From an uncultured Ruegeria sp. (GTDB lineage: Bacteria > Pseudomonadota > Alphaproteobacteria > Rhodobacterales > Rhodobacteraceae), in contig NZ_CANMFF010000003.1 of NCBI RefSeq assembly GCF_947497005.1, forward strand, positions 1-64,000: DNA of 64,000 nucleotides, given 5' to 3'. Below are positions 9,567 through 18,662 of the stretch, piece after piece (the stretch's first letter is position 1; the number at the start of each line of letters is the position of its first letter). The notes beneath the pieces were generated by a model, which saw only the letters and a list, made by a program, of their open reading frames with translations, was not told the DNA's origin and made no database searches. Position numbers and translations under genes: made by a program.

Positions 9567-12239
9567 ATGCCAACCCTGAACGACATCCGATCGACCTTTC
9601 TGAACTACTTTGAAAAACAGGGGCATGAGGTCGTGGCGTCCAGCCCGCTGGTGCCGCGTAACGATCCGACGCTGATGTTCGTGAACTCGGGCATGGTGCA
9701 GTTCAAGAACCTGTTCACCGGACTGGAAACCCGTGACTATAAGCGAGCCACCACGGCGCAGAAATGCGTGCGCGCTGGCGGAAAGCACAACGATCTGGAC
9801 AATGTGGGATACACGGCGCGTCACCACACCTTCTTTGAGATGTTGGGGAATTTCTCGTTCGGTGACTACTTCAAGCATGAAGCGATCCCATTTGCGTGGG
9901 AACTGATCACCAGAGAATTCGGCATCGACAAAAGCCGCTTGCTGGCCACGGTCTACCATACTGATGACGAGGCCTTTGAAATCTGGAAAAAAGTTGGTGT
10001 TCCCGAAGATCGGATCATCCGCATCGCCACCAGTGACAATTTCTGGCAAATGGGGCCGACCGGACCATGCGGTCCGTGCACCGAGATTTTCTATGACCAT
10101 GGCGATCACATCTGGGGTGGCCCTCCGGGATCACCTGAGGAAGATGGCGACAGGTTCATCGAAATCTGGAACGTCGTTTTCATGCAGAACGAGCAGTTCG
10201 AAGACGGTTCGATGGTCGAACTCGACATGCAATCCATCGACACTGGCATGGGACTGGAGCGGATCGGTGCGCTGCTGCAGGGCAGCCATGACAACTATGA
10301 CACGGACCTGTTCAAGACATTGATCGAGGCGTCGGCCGATGCAACCGGCGTAGATCCTTATGGTGATCAGAACGTTCATCACCGTGTGATTGCGGATCAC
10401 CTGCGCTCGACCTCGTTTCTGATTGCGGATGGTGTGATGCCCAGCAATGATGGTCGCGGCTATGTCCTGCGCCGTATCATGCGCCGTGCCATGCGTCATG
10501 CGCACTTGTTGGGTGCAAAAGACCCGGTCATGCACCGTCTTGTACCGACACTGGTACAACAGATGGGTGGGCACTATTCCGAGCTGACCCAGGCGCAGCC
10601 GCTGATCGAAGAGACCTTGATGCTTGAGGAAACCCGTTTCAAGCAGACGCTTGATCGGGGTCTGAAGCTGCTTGATGATGAGATATCAGGCCTTTCCGAA
10701 GAAGCGCCTTTGTCCGGTCAAGCGGCCTTCAAGCTGTATGACACCTATGGTTTCCCGCTGGACCTGACGCAGGATGCACTGCGTGAGAAAGGCCGGACGG
10801 TGGACACGGACGGATTCGATGCCGCGATGGCGGAACAAAAGGCCAAAGCTCGAGCGGCATGGGCCGGCTCGGGCGAAGCTGCGGATCAGGCAATCTGGTT
10901 CGATGTTCTGGATACGGCCGGGGCGACAGACTTCCTAGGCTATGATACCGAGAAGGCCGAAGCACAGGTTGCAGCGTTGGTTGTTGATGGCGTTTTGGTC
11001 GACAAGATCGAAGCAGGTGACAGCGGCTGGGTCGTGGTGAACCAGACCCCGTTCTACGGCGAGGCTGGTGGCCAGGTGGGCGACACCGGCGAATTGCGAC
11101 GCCTTGAGGATCGCAACCACTTGAGCCGGGTGGAAGACACCAGAAAGTTCGCTGATGGCAAGGTCTATGCGCATAATGTAACGGTCGAAAACGGTTCTGT
11201 GTCAACGGGTGACGCCATCGAGTTGGAAGTCGATCATGCCCGCCGTACTTCTATCCGAGCCAACCACTCGGCCACGCACCTCTTGCATGAGGCGCTGCGG
11301 GAAACACTGGGCGACCATGTTGCGCAGCGCGGCTCGTTGAATGCGGCGGATCGTTTGCGGTTCGACTTTAGCCACTCCAAGGGGTTAAGCCCTGAGGAAA
11401 TTCAGAAGGTCGAGCGTGAGGTGAATGAGTTCATTCGCCAAAACTCGACCGTTGAGACGCGCGTCATGACGCCTGACGATGCCCGCGAATTGGGTGCGCA
11501 AGCTCTGTTCGGCGAGAAATACGGTGACGAGGTGCGTGTAGTCTCGATGGGCAAAGCGCCTACTGGCAAGGGCCAAGACGGCGAAACGTGGTCGATCGAA
11601 TTATGTGGTGGCACCCATGTACGCCAAACGGGCGACATCGGCACATTTGTCGTGCTGGGTGACAGCGCAAGTAGCGCCGGTGTGCGTCGCATTGAAGCCC
11701 TGACCGGAGATGAGGCGTTCCGATATCTTTCGGTTCAGGATCAACGCCTGGGGCAGGTGGCGCTGGAACTGAAAGCACAACCGGATGACGTGGTGGCACG
11801 GGTGAAGAGCCTGTTGGATGAACGCAAGTCGCTGCAAAACGAAGTGGCCCAGCTGCGCCGCGATCTGGCCATGGCTGGCGGCGCCGGGCAGGGCGGCGGT
11901 GCCGAGGCGCGTGATGTGAACGGCGTCAAGTTCCTGGCACAGGCTCTTAACGGCGTATCTGGCAAAGATCTTCCGGCCCTGATCGACGAACACAAGGCTC
12001 GCCTTGGATCGGGTGCGGTCCTGTTGATTGCGGACACCGGCGGCAAGGCTGCGGTCGCGGCCGGTGTAACCGAAGACCTGACAGGAACTGTTTCGGCGGT
12101 GGATCTGGTCAAAGCGGCTGTGGTTGAATTGGGCGGCAAAGGCGGTGGCGGCCGTCCGGACATGGCTCAGGGCGGCGGCAAGGATGCAGCGAATGCAGAT
12201 GCGGCGATCAAAGCCGCTGAACAGGTATTGGGAGGATAA
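9567..12239 (+). CDS. alaS: Alanyl-tRNA synthetase
   Basis: 890 residues from ATG 9567, usual AlaS length. It charges tRNA-Ala and edits Ser/Gly mischarging. The start [20 protein letters not shown] is the conserved catalytic-domain opening. The editing domain has zinc-binding HSATHLLH and ELCGGTHV. The C-terminal region has a coiled coil followed by the Gly-rich DHHA1-type block [15 protein letters not shown]. An in-frame start at 9429 would overlap the recA terminator, so 9567 is chosen, with GAGAGAG upstream. It is followed after one base by the DUF1330 gene, so the two are likely co-transcribed. Confidence 0.98.
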   Translation: MPTLNDIRSTFLNYFEKQGHEVVASSPLVPRNDPTLMFVNSGMVQFKNLFTGLETRDYKRATTAQKCVRAGGKHNDLDNVGYTARHHTFFEMLGNFSFGDYFKHEAIPFAWELITREFGIDKSRLLATVYHTDDEAFEIWKKVGVPEDRIIRIATSDNFWQMGPTGPCGPCTEIFYDHGDHIWGGPPGSPEEDGDRFIEIWNVVFMQNEQFEDGSMVELDMQSIDTGMGLERIGALLQGSHDNYDTDLFKTLIEASADATGVDPYGDQNVHHRVIADHLRSTSFLIADGVMPSNDGRGYVLRRIMRRAMRHAHLLGAKDPVMHRLVPTLVQQMGGHYSELTQAQPLIEETLMLEETRFKQTLDRGLKLLDDEISGLSEEAPLSGQAAFKLYDTYGFPLDLTQDALREKGRTVDTDGFDAAMAEQKAKARAAWAGSGEAADQAIWFDVLDTAGATDFLGYDTEKAEAQVAALVVDGVLVDKIEAGDSGWVVVNQTPFYGEAGGQVGDTGELRRLEDRNHLSRVEDTRKFADGKVYAHNVTVENGSVSTGDAIELEVDHARRTSIRANHSATHLLHEALRETLGDHVAQRGSLNAADRLRFDFSHSKGLSPEEIQKVEREVNEFIRQNSTVETRVMTPDDARELGAQALFGEKYGDEVRVVSMGKAPTGKGQDGETWSIELCGGTHVRQTGDIGTFVVLGDSASSAGVRRIEALTGDEAFRYLSVQDQRLGQVALELKAQPDDVVARVKSLLDERKSLQNEVAQLRRDLAMAGGAGQGGGAEARDVNGVKFLAQALNGVSGKDLPALIDEHKARLGSGAVLLIADTGGKAAVAAGVTEDLTGTVSAVDLVKAAVVELGGKGGGGRPDMAQGGGKDAANADAAIKAAEQVLGG

Positions 12240-12240
12240 G

Positions 12241-12528
12241 ATGGCGGCACTCTGGATTGCACATGTGACGGTGACTGATACCAAGGCATACGGAAAATAC
12301 GCTGAACTGGCCGGACCGGCGATCGCCAAACACGGGGGTGCGTTCATCGCTCGTGCCGCGCGCTATGTCCAGTTGGAAGGCAAGGAGCGACCACGCAATG
12401 TCGTGGCGCGGTTCCCGTCGCTCGAAGCAGCGGTCGAGTGTTATAACTCGGAAGAATATCAGCAAGCACTGAATCATGCGCGCGATGCAAGTGAACGCGA
12501 ATTGGTTGTGGTTGAAATCACGGAGTGA
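12241..12528 (+). CDS. DUF1330 small protein downstream of alaS
   Basis: 95 residues with the ferredoxin-like dimeric alpha/beta pattern of DUF1330: WIAHVTVTDTKAYGKYAELA, a central RNVVARFPSLEAAVECYNS block and a C-terminal ELVVVEIT strand. Biochemical function is unknown in the family. The ATG lies one base after the alaS stop, which suggests translational coupling. Nothing in the sequence links it to aminoacylation, so the pairing may only reflect co-expression. Confidence 0.85.
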   Translation: MAALWIAHVTVTDTKAYGKYAELAGPAIAKHGGAFIARAARYVQLEGKERPRNVVARFPSLEAAVECYNSEEYQQALNHARDASERELVVVEITE

Positions 12529-12886
12529 CCGCCAGGTTTCACGATTCGTAGCGCAGAGTGCTTCAGAAATCGGCAATCTTTGGCTTATGTCATAAGCGAT
12601 CAGCAAAGCGCAGTCCGCAAACGTGGGCCGCGTGGATTACTTAAGCATTGTCAATTACTTGCCTGACCGGCGACTCGCAATTTTGAGAACTTCGCGTCCC
12701 AATTGTGGCCGTGTCACCAAAATTCTTGCGCGAAAAGGTCAGATTGACGGACGAATTTCCGCCCTTTTTCCACTGCAGTTTTTCAGATGATTGCCTAGGC
12801 AGGGTGTTCGCAGATAGTTTCACAAAACGGAATGCGACCCTGTTTGATATGCGATCGCGCGAAAAACACCGGATTGGGGTACAGGC
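12529..12886. other. 358-bp intergenic region before the cysteine peptidase gene
   Basis: No credible coding frame was seen. It holds a short inverted repeat, GCTTAT-GTC-ATAAGC, at 12583-12597, and a 10-bp palindrome TGCCTAGGCA at 12792-12801. No confident promoter or terminator could be placed. Confidence 0.5.
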
Positions 12887-13510
12887 ATGACATTATTCAC
12901 AAAACTGGCCGAACGCTGCAGTGCCGGGGTTTTGTCCGCTTCAGCGAGACTCGTGAGCGTTTGCGTCGTGAGTATCTTTACGATTGCTTCAACACCAACA
13001 GCACGCGCATCCGACGGCGGATTTATCCCAAGTGTCGCGTCTTCACCGCCTCCATCCGGTGCCATCAACCTATGCACTCAATACAATTGGGCCTGCGCAG
13101 GAAAACGTTCTGTGTCCATGTCTAGCCAGCAGGAATTTCGGGTTGTGGAACAGGTGAATCGGAGCGTGAACAGATCGACACGCGAAGTCACCGATCAATC
13201 TCAGTATAAAACGCGCGAGCGATGGGCCTTGCCGACTGCCATAGGCGGCGATTGCGAGGATTTTGCGTTGTTGAAAAAACGCGACTTGATCCACGCTGGC
13301 GTCGATCCAAGTAAACTTTTGATCGCGACTGTTCTGGATAGGCGCCGGGTACCTCATGCAGTCCTGGTATACCGCACGGCAAACGGTGATTTGGTTTTGG
13401 ATAACCTCACAAATCGTATCAAACCCTGGACAGCGACGCGGTATCTTTTTCTTCGCATGCAAGACCCTAAACGACCCAGTCGTTGGGTTGGTGTATACGG
13501 TCATAGCTGA
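12887..13510 (+). CDS. Secreted transglutaminase-like cysteine peptidase (BTLCP/DUF920, LapG-like)
   Basis: 207 residues with an N-terminal export signal, probably cleaved near TARA-S (about residue 41). The catalytic triad of bacterial transglutaminase-like cysteine proteinases is visible: Cys123 in GGDCEDFALLK, His157 in VPHAVLV and Asp172 in LVLDNLTN. The best-known relative, LapG, clips surface adhesins under c-di-GMP control by LapD. No LapD or large adhesin is in this window, so the target is unknown. The family call is firm; the adhesin-processing role is inference. Confidence 0.88.
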   Translation: MTLFTKLAERCSAGVLSASARLVSVCVVSIFTIASTPTARASDGGFIPSVASSPPPSGAINLCTQYNWACAGKRSVSMSSQQEFRVVEQVNRSVNRSTREVTDQSQYKTRERWALPTAIGGDCEDFALLKKRDLIHAGVDPSKLLIATVLDRRRVPHAVLVYRTANGDLVLDNLTNRIKPWTATRYLFLRMQDPKRPSRWVGVYGHS

Positions 13511-13547
13511 TATTGGCAAAAACTTTGGACAGCCTGTCTTTTCATCC

Positions 13548-13574
13548 GTGGGCGCAGATTTGATCTGCACCCAC
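13548..13574 (+). terminator. Terminator after the cysteine peptidase gene
   Basis: GTGGG-C-GCAGAT at 13548-13559 pairs with ATCTGC-A-CCCAC at 13563-13574 around a three-base loop, with one internal mismatch. It is followed by ATTTCGTCATTTGTTTG. It lies between convergent genes. Confidence 0.65.
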
Positions 13575-13628
13575 ATTTCGTCATTTGTTTGTGTGCAAAG
13601 CTCGGAAATTGCTGCCTTGAAGCCTTTC

Positions 13629-14348
13629 CTATTTCCGCTCTCTTTTTCCGAAACCACGGCTAGAGGATTTTTTGCCGCCTAACGTATCCCGCATTCCCTT
13701 GGCCTTTTTGTTTGTGTCAGGAGCCATTTGCCGGCGCTCTTCTTCGGGCTCTTCTTCGGGCTCTTCGCCTTCTGGCTCTTCGCCTTCTGGCTCTTCGCCT
13801 TCTGGCTCTTCGCCTTCTGGCTCTTCGCCTTCTGGCTCTTCACCTTCCGGCTCTTCACCTTCCGGTTCTTCACCTTCTGGCTCTTCGCCTTCTGGCTCTT
13901 CACCTTCCGGTTCTTCACCTTCGGGTTCTTCACTTTCTGTAGAAGGATTATCGTCGCCTGGGGTGTCTGTATCAGTAGGGTCGTCATTTCCCCCGAAAAT
14001 ACCACCACCTGTTGGACCGTTGTCACCACCTTCGTTAGAGGGGCCGTCTCCGGATCTCTCATTGGCGGCACCGGTCGCCGCAGTTGGGAAATCGGTGAGC
14101 AGCGCCGCCAGCGGCGAACACTCTGCGCCCAGGCGTGCCAAGATCTTATCAAAATCGGCGCGACGTTGGACGTAACGTATCATTCCGGTGGTGACCGCGT
14201 CACATTCGCACAAGACCTGAGCCGACGCACCGGACTGGCGCGCGGTTTTAACGTTGCAAACTCCGGCTGCGAAAGATTCTTGGGAAGAGGCGACCAAAAA
14301 AGTAGTCGCTACTAGGTAAATTGGAAACTTGCGAGACAGCGCTCCCAT
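13629..14348 (-). CDS. Secreted protein with an acidic PEGEE repeat domain and basic tail
   Basis: 239 residues; family not recognised. A signal peptide ends near FAAG (about residue 28). A short domain with three cysteines follows (GVCNVKTARQ, VLCECDAVTTG, GAECSPLAALL). Then comes a Gly/Asp/Thr-rich linker, eleven tandem PEGEE pentapeptides plus EPEEE variants, and a strongly basic tail (KKAKGMRDTLGGKKSSSRGF). AAGGAG precedes the ATG by about six bases. The acidic repeat next to a basic tail suggests a disordered, perhaps cation-binding or surface-tethered, segment. That is inference. It converges on the cysteine peptidase gene. Confidence 0.7.
   Translation of the reverse strand: MGALSRKFPIYLVATTFLVASSQESFAAGVCNVKTARQSGASAQVLCECDAVTTGMIRYVQRRADFDKILARLGAECSPLAALLTDFPTAATGAANERSGDGPSNEGGDNGPTGGGIFGGNDDPTDTDTPGDDNPSTESEEPEGEEPEGEEPEGEEPEGEEPEGEEPEGEEPEGEEPEGEEPEGEEPEGEEPEGEEPEEEPEEERRQMAPDTNKKAKGMRDTLGGKKSSSRGFGKRERK
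13764..13928 (-). repeat. Eleven tandem 15-bp units encoding PEGEE
   Basis: The unit on the plus strand is TTCGCCTTCTGGCTC, with single-base variants (A for G at position 4, CC or CT in the middle). Two 12-bp variant units lie immediately before it at 13740-13763. Unit length is a multiple of three, so copy-number change keeps the frame. The near-identity of many units suggests recent expansion. Confidence 0.95.
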
Positions 14349-14648
14349 GTCGAACTCCTTGGTACTTTTTACTCAACTATGCCGATCATATGCACCATCT
14401 GAATTCGGATGTGTATGAAGAGCATCACACAATTGCCACAAATACACCTTGATAAAAGCCAAACCACAAGATGTGCCCAAGGTGAGTGGTCACGAATTAA
14501 TACAATCTAAAGAAGAAAAACTATTCTTTTCAAAAGAAACCCAGGCGACTTGCCCGGGTTTCCGTTTCTCGTCTTTATTTCTAATGGAAGCAAATGTGCC
14601 ACACAATCGCCATTGTTTCCGTTTTAGACGTGCGCGACCTGCAGTTGA
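14349..14648. other. 300-bp intergenic region between typA and the PEGEE-repeat gene
   Basis: This A/T-richer stretch should hold the PEGEE-gene promoter and the typA terminator at 14537-14561. A plus-strand frame at 14449-14682 crosses the terminator and the end of typA and is not considered coding. Confidence 0.5.
14531..14561 (-). terminator. Intrinsic terminator of typA
   Basis: AAACCCAGGC at 14537-14546 pairs with GCCCGGGTTT at 14552-14561 (nine pairs, one mismatch) around five bases. On the minus strand it is followed by TTTCTTTTG. It is about 90 bases past the typA stop codon. Confidence 0.75.
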
Positions 14649-16466
14649 TCAGGCTGATCTTGCCATCCGTTTTCGTTCGTGAGGGTCAAGAAAGCGTTTG
14701 CGCAGGCGTACCGCGTTCGGTGTGACTTCTACCAACTCGTCGTCGTCGATATAGGCAATTGCCTCTTCCAGAGAGAACTGAATATGGGGAGTTAGGCGAA
14801 CCGCATCGTCCGATCCACTGGCGCGAACGTTGGTCAGTTTCTTGCCTTTCAGCGGGTTCACTTCCAGATCGTTGTCGCGTGAGTGCTCGCCGATCACCAT
14901 TCCTTGATAGACATCCGTTTGGGGGCCGACAAACATCCGACCACGCTCTTCCAGATTCCAGAGTGCATAGGCGACGGCCTGGCCGTTTTCCATCGAGATC
15001 AGAACGCCAGCACGGCGGCCGGGAATCTGCCCTTTGTGCGGCGCCCAGTCGTGGAACACGCGGTTCAGTACGCCTGTGCCACGGGTATCTGTCAGGAATT
15101 CGCCATGATAACCGATCAACCCACGAGAGGGCACATGCGCGATGATGCGGGTCTTACCCGTTCCTGCAGGGCGCATTTCGGCCAGCTCACCCTTGCGGGC
15201 ACCGGTGATCTTTTCAATCACCGACCCGGAATATTCATCGTCTACGTCGATGGTGACTTCTTCGATGGGTTCCAGACGCTGTCCGTTTTCTTCACGGAAC
15301 AGAACCTGCGGGCGCGAAATGCTGAGTTCAAAGCCTTCACGGCGCATGTTCTCAATCAGAACGCCCATCTGCAATTCGCCACGGCCAGCGACCTCGAAGG
15401 CTTCGCCGCCGGGCGTATCGGTGATGCGGATCGCGACATTCGATTCGGCCTCTTTCATCAGGCGATCACGGATAACGCGTGATTGAACCTTTTTACCATC
15501 ACGTCCGGCCAATGGGGAATCGTTGATTCCGAAGGTCACCGTGATGGTTGGCGGGTCGATGGGCTGCGCGGGCAAGGCCTCTTCAACCTGCGGCGCAACC
15601 AGTGAATCCGCGACGGTAGCTTTGCTCATGCCGGCAATGGTGACGATATCGCCTGCTTCTGCCACGTCGATTGGCTGCTGCGCCAAGCCGCGGAACGCCA
15701 GAATTTTCGAAGCGCGGAAGTTTTCAATCACTGAGCCATCGCGGCTGAGCGCCTTGAGGGTGTCGCCCGCTTTCAGCGTACCGCTTTCGACGCGCCCGGT
15801 CAGGATACGGCCGATAAACGGGTCACTACCCAGCGTCGTTGCCAGCATACGGAAAGGTTCGTCCTTGTGCTCAACCTGTTTTGGGGCAGGGACGTGATCG
15901 ACGATCAGGTCAAACAATGCGTTCAGGTCTTTGCGGGGACCGTCCAGTTCCATATCTGCCCAGCCCGACCGGCCCGAGGCGTACATGGACGGGAAATCCA
16001 GTTGATCGTCATCGGCACCAAGGTTTGCGAACAGGTCAAAGCATTCGTCCAGCGCGCGGTCAGGCTCGGCATCCGGTTTGTCGACCTTGTTCAGAACCAC
16101 GATCGGCCGCAGACCTAGCGCCAGCGCCTTGGAGGTCACAAACTTGGTTTGGGGCATCGGGCCTTCGGCTGCGTCCACCAGCAGGACAACGCCATCGACC
16201 ATGCTGAGAATGCGTTCCACTTCGCCGCCGAAATCGGCATGGCCCGGCGTGTCGACGATGTTGATACGTGTATCTTTCCATTCGACCGAAGTTGCCTTGG
16301 CCAAAATGGTGATACCGCGTTCACGCTCCAGATCGTTGCTGTCCATGGCGCGCTCCGCCACAGCTTGATTTTCCCGGAACGCGCCGGATTGTTTGAGCAG
16401 CTCGTCCACCAGGGTCGTTTTGCCGTGGTCCACGTGAGCGATGATTGCGATATTGCGCAGGTCCAT
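14649..16466 (-). CDS. typA: Translational GTPase TypA/BipA
   Basis: 605 residues, the usual length. A ribosome-associated GTPase linked to 50S assembly and stress growth. The N-terminus has the G1 motif AHVDHGKTT, switch [12 protein letters not shown]3 [12 protein letters not shown] and G4 [11 protein letters not shown]-like domains II, III and V follow, with the TypA-specific C-terminal block ([29 protein letters not shown]). Single gene with its own terminator; the next gene upstream (emrE-like) lies 76 bases away on the same strand. The call is firm. Confidence 0.97.
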   Translation of the reverse strand: MDLRNIAIIAHVDHGKTTLVDELLKQSGAFRENQAVAERAMDSNDLERERGITILAKATSVEWKDTRINIVDTPGHADFGGEVERILSMVDGVVLLVDAAEGPMPQTKFVTSKALALGLRPIVVLNKVDKPDAEPDRALDECFDLFANLGADDDQLDFPSMYASGRSGWADMELDGPRKDLNALFDLIVDHVPAPKQVEHKDEPFRMLATTLGSDPFIGRILTGRVESGTLKAGDTLKALSRDGSVIENFRASKILAFRGLAQQPIDVAEAGDIVTIAGMSKATVADSLVAPQVEEALPAQPIDPPTITVTFGINDSPLAGRDGKKVQSRVIRDRLMKEAESNVAIRITDTPGGEAFEVAGRGELQMGVLIENMRREGFELSISRPQVLFREENGQRLEPIEEVTIDVDDEYSGSVIEKITGARKGELAEMRPAGTGKTRIIAHVPSRGLIGYHGEFLTDTRGTGVLNRVFHDWAPHKGQIPGRRAGVLISMENGQAVAYALWNLEERGRMFVGPQTDVYQGMVIGEHSRDNDLEVNPLKGKKLTNVRASGSDDAVRLTPHIQFSLEEAIAYIDDDELVEVTPNAVRLRKRFLDPHERKRMARSA

Positions 16467-16542
16467 GAGAGGTCAGCCTTTGAACGGGAAGTTGCCGCGC
16501 GCATAACGCGGCGCGACAAAATATACCAGCCCTAACCGTGGA

Positions 16543-16878
16543 TCAGTGACCAGCAGTCTTGGAAAAGAGGTGAATGATCAGGATTCCGGCCAAGATCATC
16601 GTCAACCCAAGTACCGCTGGCCAATCCAGTCTTTGGCCAAAGACGATGAAACCGATCACTGCGATCAGAAAGATGCCCAGACCGGACCAGATCGCGTAAA
16701 CGATACCGACAGGCATGAATTTTAGGGTCAGTGCCATGAGGTAAAAAGCAAAACCATACCCTATGACAACAAGGACAGACGGCCAGAACCGCGTGAACTG
16801 CTGACTGGCTTGTAAGGCTGTCGTGCCAATGGTTTCCGCAATTACAGCCAACAACAAATACAGATATGCTTGGGGCAT
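16543..16878 (-). CDS. Small multidrug resistance (EmrE-type) transporter
   Basis: 111 residues forming four membrane spans. Glu15 in VIAETIGTTAL matches the essential proton/substrate Glu14 of EmrE. The YAIWSGLGIFLIAVIGF and FGQRLDWPAVLGL motifs closely follow EmrE. It acts as a dual-topology dimer exporting quaternary cations by proton antiport. The EmrE/Qac subgroup fits better than the SugE/Gdx guanidinium subgroup, because of the WSG-LG motif and the overall match. GAGG lies nine bases before ATG. A 14-bp palindrome lies about 25 bases upstream. Confidence 0.92.
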   Translation of the reverse strand: MPQAYLYLLLAVIAETIGTTALQASQQFTRFWPSVLVVIGYGFAFYLMALTLKFMPVGIVYAIWSGLGIFLIAVIGFIVFGQRLDWPAVLGLTMILAGILIIHLFSKTAGH

Positions 16879-16902
16879 GTGAGAACCTCGAAGTAGGTCG
16901 AT

Positions 16903-16916
16903 TTCAACGCGTTGAA
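16903..16916. promoter_or_regulatory. 14-bp perfect palindrome upstream of the emrE-like gene
   Basis: TTCAACGCGTTGAA is perfectly self-complementary and centred about 31 bases before the transporter start codon. The position suits a dimeric repressor operator. No adjacent regulator gene identifies the binding protein. Confidence 0.45.
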
Positions 16917-16969
16917 CAAAAATTGCATTGCTGCAAGCAAGATCATTCGATGTGCCAACGCGACGTTGC

Positions 16970-17012
16970 TTGGACTTGGGGTCAGGTATACCTGACTATT
17001 TTGAAAGTCCAA
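16970..17012. promoter_or_regulatory. Nested inverted repeats upstream of the 44-residue peptide gene
   Basis: A perfect 16-bp palindrome GTCAGGTATACCTGAC occupies 16981-16996. It is flanked by an outer inverted pair, TTGGACTT at 16970-16977 and AAGTCCAA at 17005-17012. The core GGTATACC resembles GntR-family operators (GT-AC half-sites), but the binding protein is unknown. The site lies between the emrE-like gene and the small peptide gene and could serve either. Confidence 0.5.
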
Positions 17013-17065
17013 TTAGTGTAATGTTCCCATCATATTTATTTCTATTTGTTAGTGAGTATTGTGTG

Positions 17066-17200
17066 ATGACGATGTTTGCAAAATCCGTCATTTTTGCTTC
17101 GGGTCTTGTTGTGGCGATTGGGTGGCTTGCTGACGGGGGGTCCGTCGAAGTTGATGCAGCCAATATGGTCCAACAGTTAGATGGTAGTAGTGTTTTTTAA
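17066..17200 (+). CDS. Putative 44-residue single-span membrane peptide
   Basis: The frame from ATG 17066 gives MTMFAKSVIFASGLVVAIGW, followed by a short polar tail (LADGGSVEVDAANMVQQLD). One hydrophobic helix covers about residues 5-21. Twenty-three bases after its stop lies a strong intrinsic terminator, and upstream lies a conspicuous nested palindrome; both support a real transcription unit. The ribosome-binding site is weak (GTGAGT). A longer in-frame start at 16928 would read through the palindrome and looks unlikely. No family recognised. Confidence 0.5.
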   Translation: MTMFAKSVIFASGLVVAIGWLADGGSVEVDAANMVQQLDGSSVF

Positions 17201-17222
17201 CGCCACACAGAACTAAGCAGGG

Positions 17223-17250
17223 AAAAAGGGGCCTTCAGGCTCCTTTTTTC
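17223..17250 (+). terminator. Intrinsic terminator shared by convergent genes
   Basis: AAAAAGGGGCC at 17223-17233 pairs with GGCTCCTTTTT at 17238-17248 (eleven pairs, one G-T) around the tetraloop TTCA, ending in TTTTTT. It has T runs on both strands, so it can also serve the minus-strand HD gene. Confidence 0.85.
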
Positions 17251-17256
17251 TTTTGG

Positions 17257-18420
17257 CTAACAGCTGAGCGCCTCGGCACACTGAAAATGCGCGGCCAGTT
17301 GAGGTTGCAACCAATTCCAAAGCTCAGGCGCTCCGGTGTCAATAGCTGGTCGAACGCGCGCCTCAAGTTGCGCATAGGAGACATTGTAATCGGTCCATGA
17401 ACCGCCCCCGGTTTCCAGATTGGCGATCGGTGTCTGAAAACGATCGACGGCCTTAGCAAACTGTGCGTCCGCGCTTTCCGCCGTTTCGAATTCCTGCCAC
17501 AGACTGGTAAAGGACTTCCGTTGAGTGTCGGGCAGCAGGCCGAACAACCGCTCGGCGGCGGCTTGTTCCTTCGCCGCTTGCGCGTCGTGGTCAACCTGCC
17601 CATGGATCGGATGGTCGCCTGCGTCGATTTCGACGATGTCATGCAACAACAGCATCTGAAGGATCCGATCCAGACTGACATCTGTATGGGCATACTCTGT
17701 CAATACCCAAGCGTAGAGCATGATATGCCACGAGTGTTCGGCTGAATTCTCGAAACGATCTCCAGCCATCAGCCGCGAGGCACGGAGAACGGATTTCAAC
17801 TGATCGGCTTCGGTCAGGAATGCCAGTCGGGTTGTAAATCCGTTGTCTTGCGTATCGGTCCCAGCCAGCAGATTGATTGCATGGTCGTAGGCCAACGGAA
17901 AAGCCTGTGCCAGATAGGCAGCACGACCGCCTTCAAGGTTGGAGCGTACAATGTCGACATGATCCAGATCGGGATTTGAGGCGCACAGAACCTGAAACAG
18001 CGGCTGACATCGATCCAGTATCTTTGCAAACCGAGCGTCCGGGGACTGATCCTCCTCAAATTCGCGCCAGAGCACATGGAACATTTCGGTTTGATCCTTT
18101 GGCAAAAGCCCAAACAACTCCAATGCTGCCGAATGCTCGGCTTCTGCGACCGTTGCCCAATCTGTCTCAATATGAATTGGGTGGTCGCCCACGATGATCT
18201 CAACCAGGTCATGCAACAGCAGCATGCGGATGACCCTATCTATCGACACATCCGGCCCAGCCAATGGGGCCATGACCAAAGCCCATAATGCTAGGTGCCA
18301 ACTGTGTTCAGCAGAGTTCTCGGGTCTGGACTGGTCGAGCAGGACATTTGCCCGTTCGACCATCTTCAAAGCGTCAGCCCGTTTCAAAAAAGCGATCTGT
18401 GCCGACAAACGGTCGGTCAT
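17257..18420 (-). CDS. Tandem-duplicated HD-domain phosphohydrolase (HDDC2/YfbR-like)
   Basis: 387 residues made of two HD domains. Each has the motif set AEHSWH ... MLLLHD ... GDHPIH. The copies lie at His39/His70-Asp71 and at His229/His260-Asp261, exactly 190 residues apart. Single-domain relatives (about 190 residues; YfbR, HDDC2) are metal-dependent 5'-deoxynucleotidases. Both copies keep the metal-binding H...HD residues, so both may be active. The start codon overlaps the stop of the upstream 81-residue gene (ATGA). Substrate is inferred only from the family. Confidence 0.82.
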   Translation of the reverse strand: MTDRLSAQIAFLKRADALKMVERANVLLDQSRPENSAEHSWHLALWALVMAPLAGPDVSIDRVIRMLLLHDLVEIIVGDHPIHIETDWATVAEAEHSAALELFGLLPKDQTEMFHVLWREFEEDQSPDARFAKILDRCQPLFQVLCASNPDLDHVDIVRSNLEGGRAAYLAQAFPLAYDHAINLLAGTDTQDNGFTTRLAFLTEADQLKSVLRASRLMAGDRFENSAEHSWHIMLYAWVLTEYAHTDVSLDRILQMLLLHDIVEIDAGDHPIHGQVDHDAQAAKEQAAAERLFGLLPDTQRKSFTSLWQEFETAESADAQFAKAVDRFQTPIANLETGGGSWTDYNVSYAQLEARVRPAIDTGAPELWNWLQPQLAAHFQCAEALSC

Positions 18421-18662
18421 TGTTTTTCGATCGCCTTGAGTTTTGCGCGATGCGTAGAAAGGCGTTTAATCACGAATTGCCGGGCCTTACGCTCGGCCAG
18501 ACGAACGCGAATTTCGGTCAGAAACGCTTCTTCCAGTGATTGTGACGCCGCACCAAGCACGTCGCCAACTTCGACAAAGAACCGGTCTTCGCCTGTCTCG
18601 TCCATAACCTTCATCGTATCCTCGGCCAGTTTGGCCGCAAGAGATGTGATGGTGTCGGACAT
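18417..18662 (-). CDS. Conserved-looking 81-residue helical protein in the HD operon
   Basis: 81 residues, predicted mostly helical (ITSLAAKLAEDTMKVMDETG, EEAFLTEIRVRLAERKARQF) with a basic C-terminus; no family recognised. It is locked between two genes: its start overlaps the hydrolase stop (TGATG), and its stop overlaps the HD-gene start (ATGA). That arrangement supports it being a real, translationally coupled gene. No signal peptide or membrane span. It could be a partner or adaptor of the HD protein, which is inference. Confidence 0.75.
   Translation of the reverse strand: MSDTITSLAAKLAEDTMKVMDETGEDRFFVEVGDVLGAASQSLEEAFLTEIRVRLAERKARQFVIKRLSTHRAKLKAIEKQ

Noticed and set aside
13764..13928. 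Tandem repeat considered as CRISPR-like
   Set aside because: Units are contiguous with no spacers and lie in a coding frame.
13672..14315. Plus-strand frames across the PEGEE repeat, including a Ser/Gly/Pro-rich one
   Set aside because: They are alternative readings of the repeat; the minus-strand frame has a signal peptide, Cys domain and good ribosome-binding site.
14449..14682. Plus-strand frame between the PEGEE gene and typA
   Set aside because: It spans the typA terminator and the 3' end of typA, with no start signal.
16861..16995. Guanidine riboswitch upstream of the EmrE-like gene
   Set aside because: No mini-ykkC-type paired hairpins with ACGR loops were found, and the protein looks like EmrE, not SugE/Gdx.
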